DNA from: an uncultured Eubacteriales bacterium
GTDB lineage: Bacteria > Bacillota > Clostridia > Oscillospirales > Oscillospiraceae
Direction: 5' to 3'
Assembly (NCBI GenBank): GCA_900552015.1
Contig: URXY01000071.1
Location: 1 to 8,045 of the forward strand
DNA length: 8,045 bases
The notes beneath the pieces are model-generated. The model searched no databases and had not been told where the DNA came from. It saw nothing but the letters and a program-made list of their open reading frames with translations. Positions 6,236 through 8,045 of this stretch are shown piece after piece (position 1 is the first letter of the stretch; the number at the start of each line of letters is the position of its first letter). The position numbers were made by a program, and so were the translations under genes.

Positions 6236-6264
6236 TATATACTACGTTTGTCGTAGTTTGTCAA
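6236..6264 (-). promoter_or_regulatory. Promoter of the BlaI/M56 operon
   Basis: On the minus strand a perfect TTGACA (6264-6259) is followed after 17 bases by TATATA (6241-6236); a TATATT two bases further on is an alternative -10. Transcription would start near 6229-6227. Both operator boxes overlap this promoter, so a strong promoter held off by its own repressor is the simplest reading. Confidence 0.8.
6241..6257. promoter_or_regulatory. BlaI-type operator, promoter-spacer copy
   Basis: ACTACG-TTTGT-CGTAGT is a perfect inverted repeat with 6-base arms (6241-6246/6252-6257). It fills the spacer between the -35 and -10 boxes. It lies 26 bases from the start-proximal copy in the same orientation, so a bound dimer would directly block RNA polymerase. 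Confidence 0.85.
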
Positions 6265-6293
6265 GTCCCTTATTTCCGAAACTGATGCGACAG

Positions 6294-6326
6294 AAAGAGC
6301 CGCCCTCCCCTGCGGGAGAACGGCTC
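6294..6326 (-). terminator. Probable terminator of hisS
   Basis: GAGCCG (6297-6302) pairs with CGGCTC (6321-6326), and CTCCC (6305-6309) with GGGAG (6314-6318), with a small internal loop between and a 4-base apex. On the minus strand only TTTCTGT follows, so the T-run is weak and some read-through into the repressor operon is possible. Confidence 0.65.
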
Positions 6327-6362
6327 CTGTTCCTCATATTTTCCTGTGCAGCGCGGAACACA

Positions 6363-7724
<1,362 letters not shown>

Positions 7725-7764
7725 GGTCGTTGTGTCCTTTCCAATTCAATGTAATGGGACAGCG

Positions 7765-7787
7765 TACTGTACCGTGGTGGCACAGCA
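7765..7787 (-). other. Hairpin in the hisS leader
   Basis: On the minus strand TGCTGTGCC pairs with GGTACAGTA (9 bp including two G-T wobbles) around the loop ACCAC. It sits midway in the roughly 80-nt leader. A nearly identical sequence, GTCCCATTACA or GTCCCCATTACA, flanks it on both sides (7760-7750 and 7808-7797). There is no following T-run, so it is not a classical attenuator. A role in hisS control is only a possibility. Confidence 0.4.
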
Positions 7788-7809
7788 GCGTATCGGTGTA
7801 ATGGGGACT

Positions 7810-7838
7810 ATTATAAGGCACGGCGCGCTTTTCGTCAA
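7810..7838 (-). promoter_or_regulatory. Promoter of hisS
   Basis: On the minus strand TTGACG (7838-7833) is separated by 17 bases from a perfect TATAAT (7815-7810). Transcription would start near 7803, about 78 bases before the ATG. This is a strong housekeeping promoter, and the leader is too short for a T-box riboswitch. Confidence 0.85.
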
Positions 7839-8002
7839 GCATGGCGTATGCGCTGTGCTCCGTCCCGGTAGGATATCCCTCAGTATAGCAGTCCTTTTCA
7901 CAAAAAGCCAGTGCTTTCCCCTTTTGCTTCAGGAAAAAAATTTCAAAAAGGGCTGTGCAAAATTAAAAAAAGAATGATTCAGCGTAAAATCGCGAATTGT
8001 CC
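7839..8002. other. Intergenic region with A-tracts between divergent promoters
   Basis: I find no gene here. The left part (7839-7930) shows only a weak 5-bp hairpin at 7904-7917. The right part holds A-tracts at 7934-7940, 7945-7949, 7959-7962 and 7965-7971, spaced roughly one helical turn apart. These could bend the DNA or act as an upstream promoter element for the plus-strand promoter at 8003. Confidence 0.45.
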
Positions 8003-8031
8003 TTGACGGAACTTCCGCTTTTTGTTACCAT
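8003..8031 (+). promoter_or_regulatory. Probable promoter of a gene beyond the right edge
   Basis: TTGACG (8003-8008) is followed after 17 bases by TACCAT (8026-8031), a 4-of-6 match to the -10 consensus. A perfect palindrome, CGGAA-C-TTCCG (8007-8017), starts inside the -35 box. ATATG-TATTAT-CATAT (8030-8045) covers the likely transcription start. The gene served would lie outside the window and diverge from hisS. Confidence 0.45.
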
Positions 8032-8045
8032 ATGTATTATCATAT

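Noticed and set aside
7771..7790. T-box-like sequence GTGGTGGCACAGCAGCG upstream of hisS
   Set aside because: It lies on the strand opposite to hisS transcription, matches the T-box consensus only partly, and the hisS leader of about 78 nt is too short for a T-box.
7904..7917. AAAGC-CAGT-GCTTT hairpin as a terminator
   Set aside because: The stem is only 5 bp and no gene ends next to it.

Overview
The window is chromosomal DNA from a bacterium with GC-rich genes (roughly 55-60% by eye), AT-rich intergenic regions, strong AGGAGG-type ribosome binding sites and sigma-A-type promoters. A BlaI/M56 sensor pair, a GntR/UTRA regulator, a Gram-positive-style hisS and a palindromic intergenic element of a type I recall from gut Clostridia together suggest an Oscillospiraceae-like Firmicute. 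This placement is inference from style and not a database match. No phage, insertion sequence, CRISPR, tRNA or rRNA is visible.

Layout: 1-90 holds three consecutive inverted repeats without a gene. 157-1332 is a single-gene unit: a near-consensus promoter, a D-isomer-specific 2-hydroxyacid dehydrogenase with strongly biased codons, and a terminator. It converges on a minus-strand GntR/HutC-type repressor (1389-2165) that has its own terminator, its own promoter and a palindrome at the expected transcription start. Upstream of that gene on the same strand, separated by a strong terminator, is a two-gene operon (6194 down to 2306): a BlaI/MecI-family repressor, then a very large M56 (BlaR1-type) membrane metalloprotease. 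Next is hisS (7724 down to 6363) as a monocistronic unit with its own promoter and a short leader. The right edge (about 7934-8045) carries A-tracts, a plausible plus-strand promoter and two palindromes, probably the control region of a gene just outside the window.

The blaI/blaR1-like operon is the most interesting part. Two matching operator-like boxes overlap its promoter, so it should repress itself until the membrane protease triggers repressor inactivation. The sensor portion, however, is an ectodomain of about 820 residues with no recognisable penicillin-binding domain. It contains a repeated G-x-V-L-E-L-W strand motif and an Asp-box in a propeller-like C-terminal part. It joins the protease through a fourth hydrophobic segment that reads like a lipoprotein signal. 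No beta-lactamase or other obvious effector is present, so both the signal and any targets beyond the operon itself are unknown.
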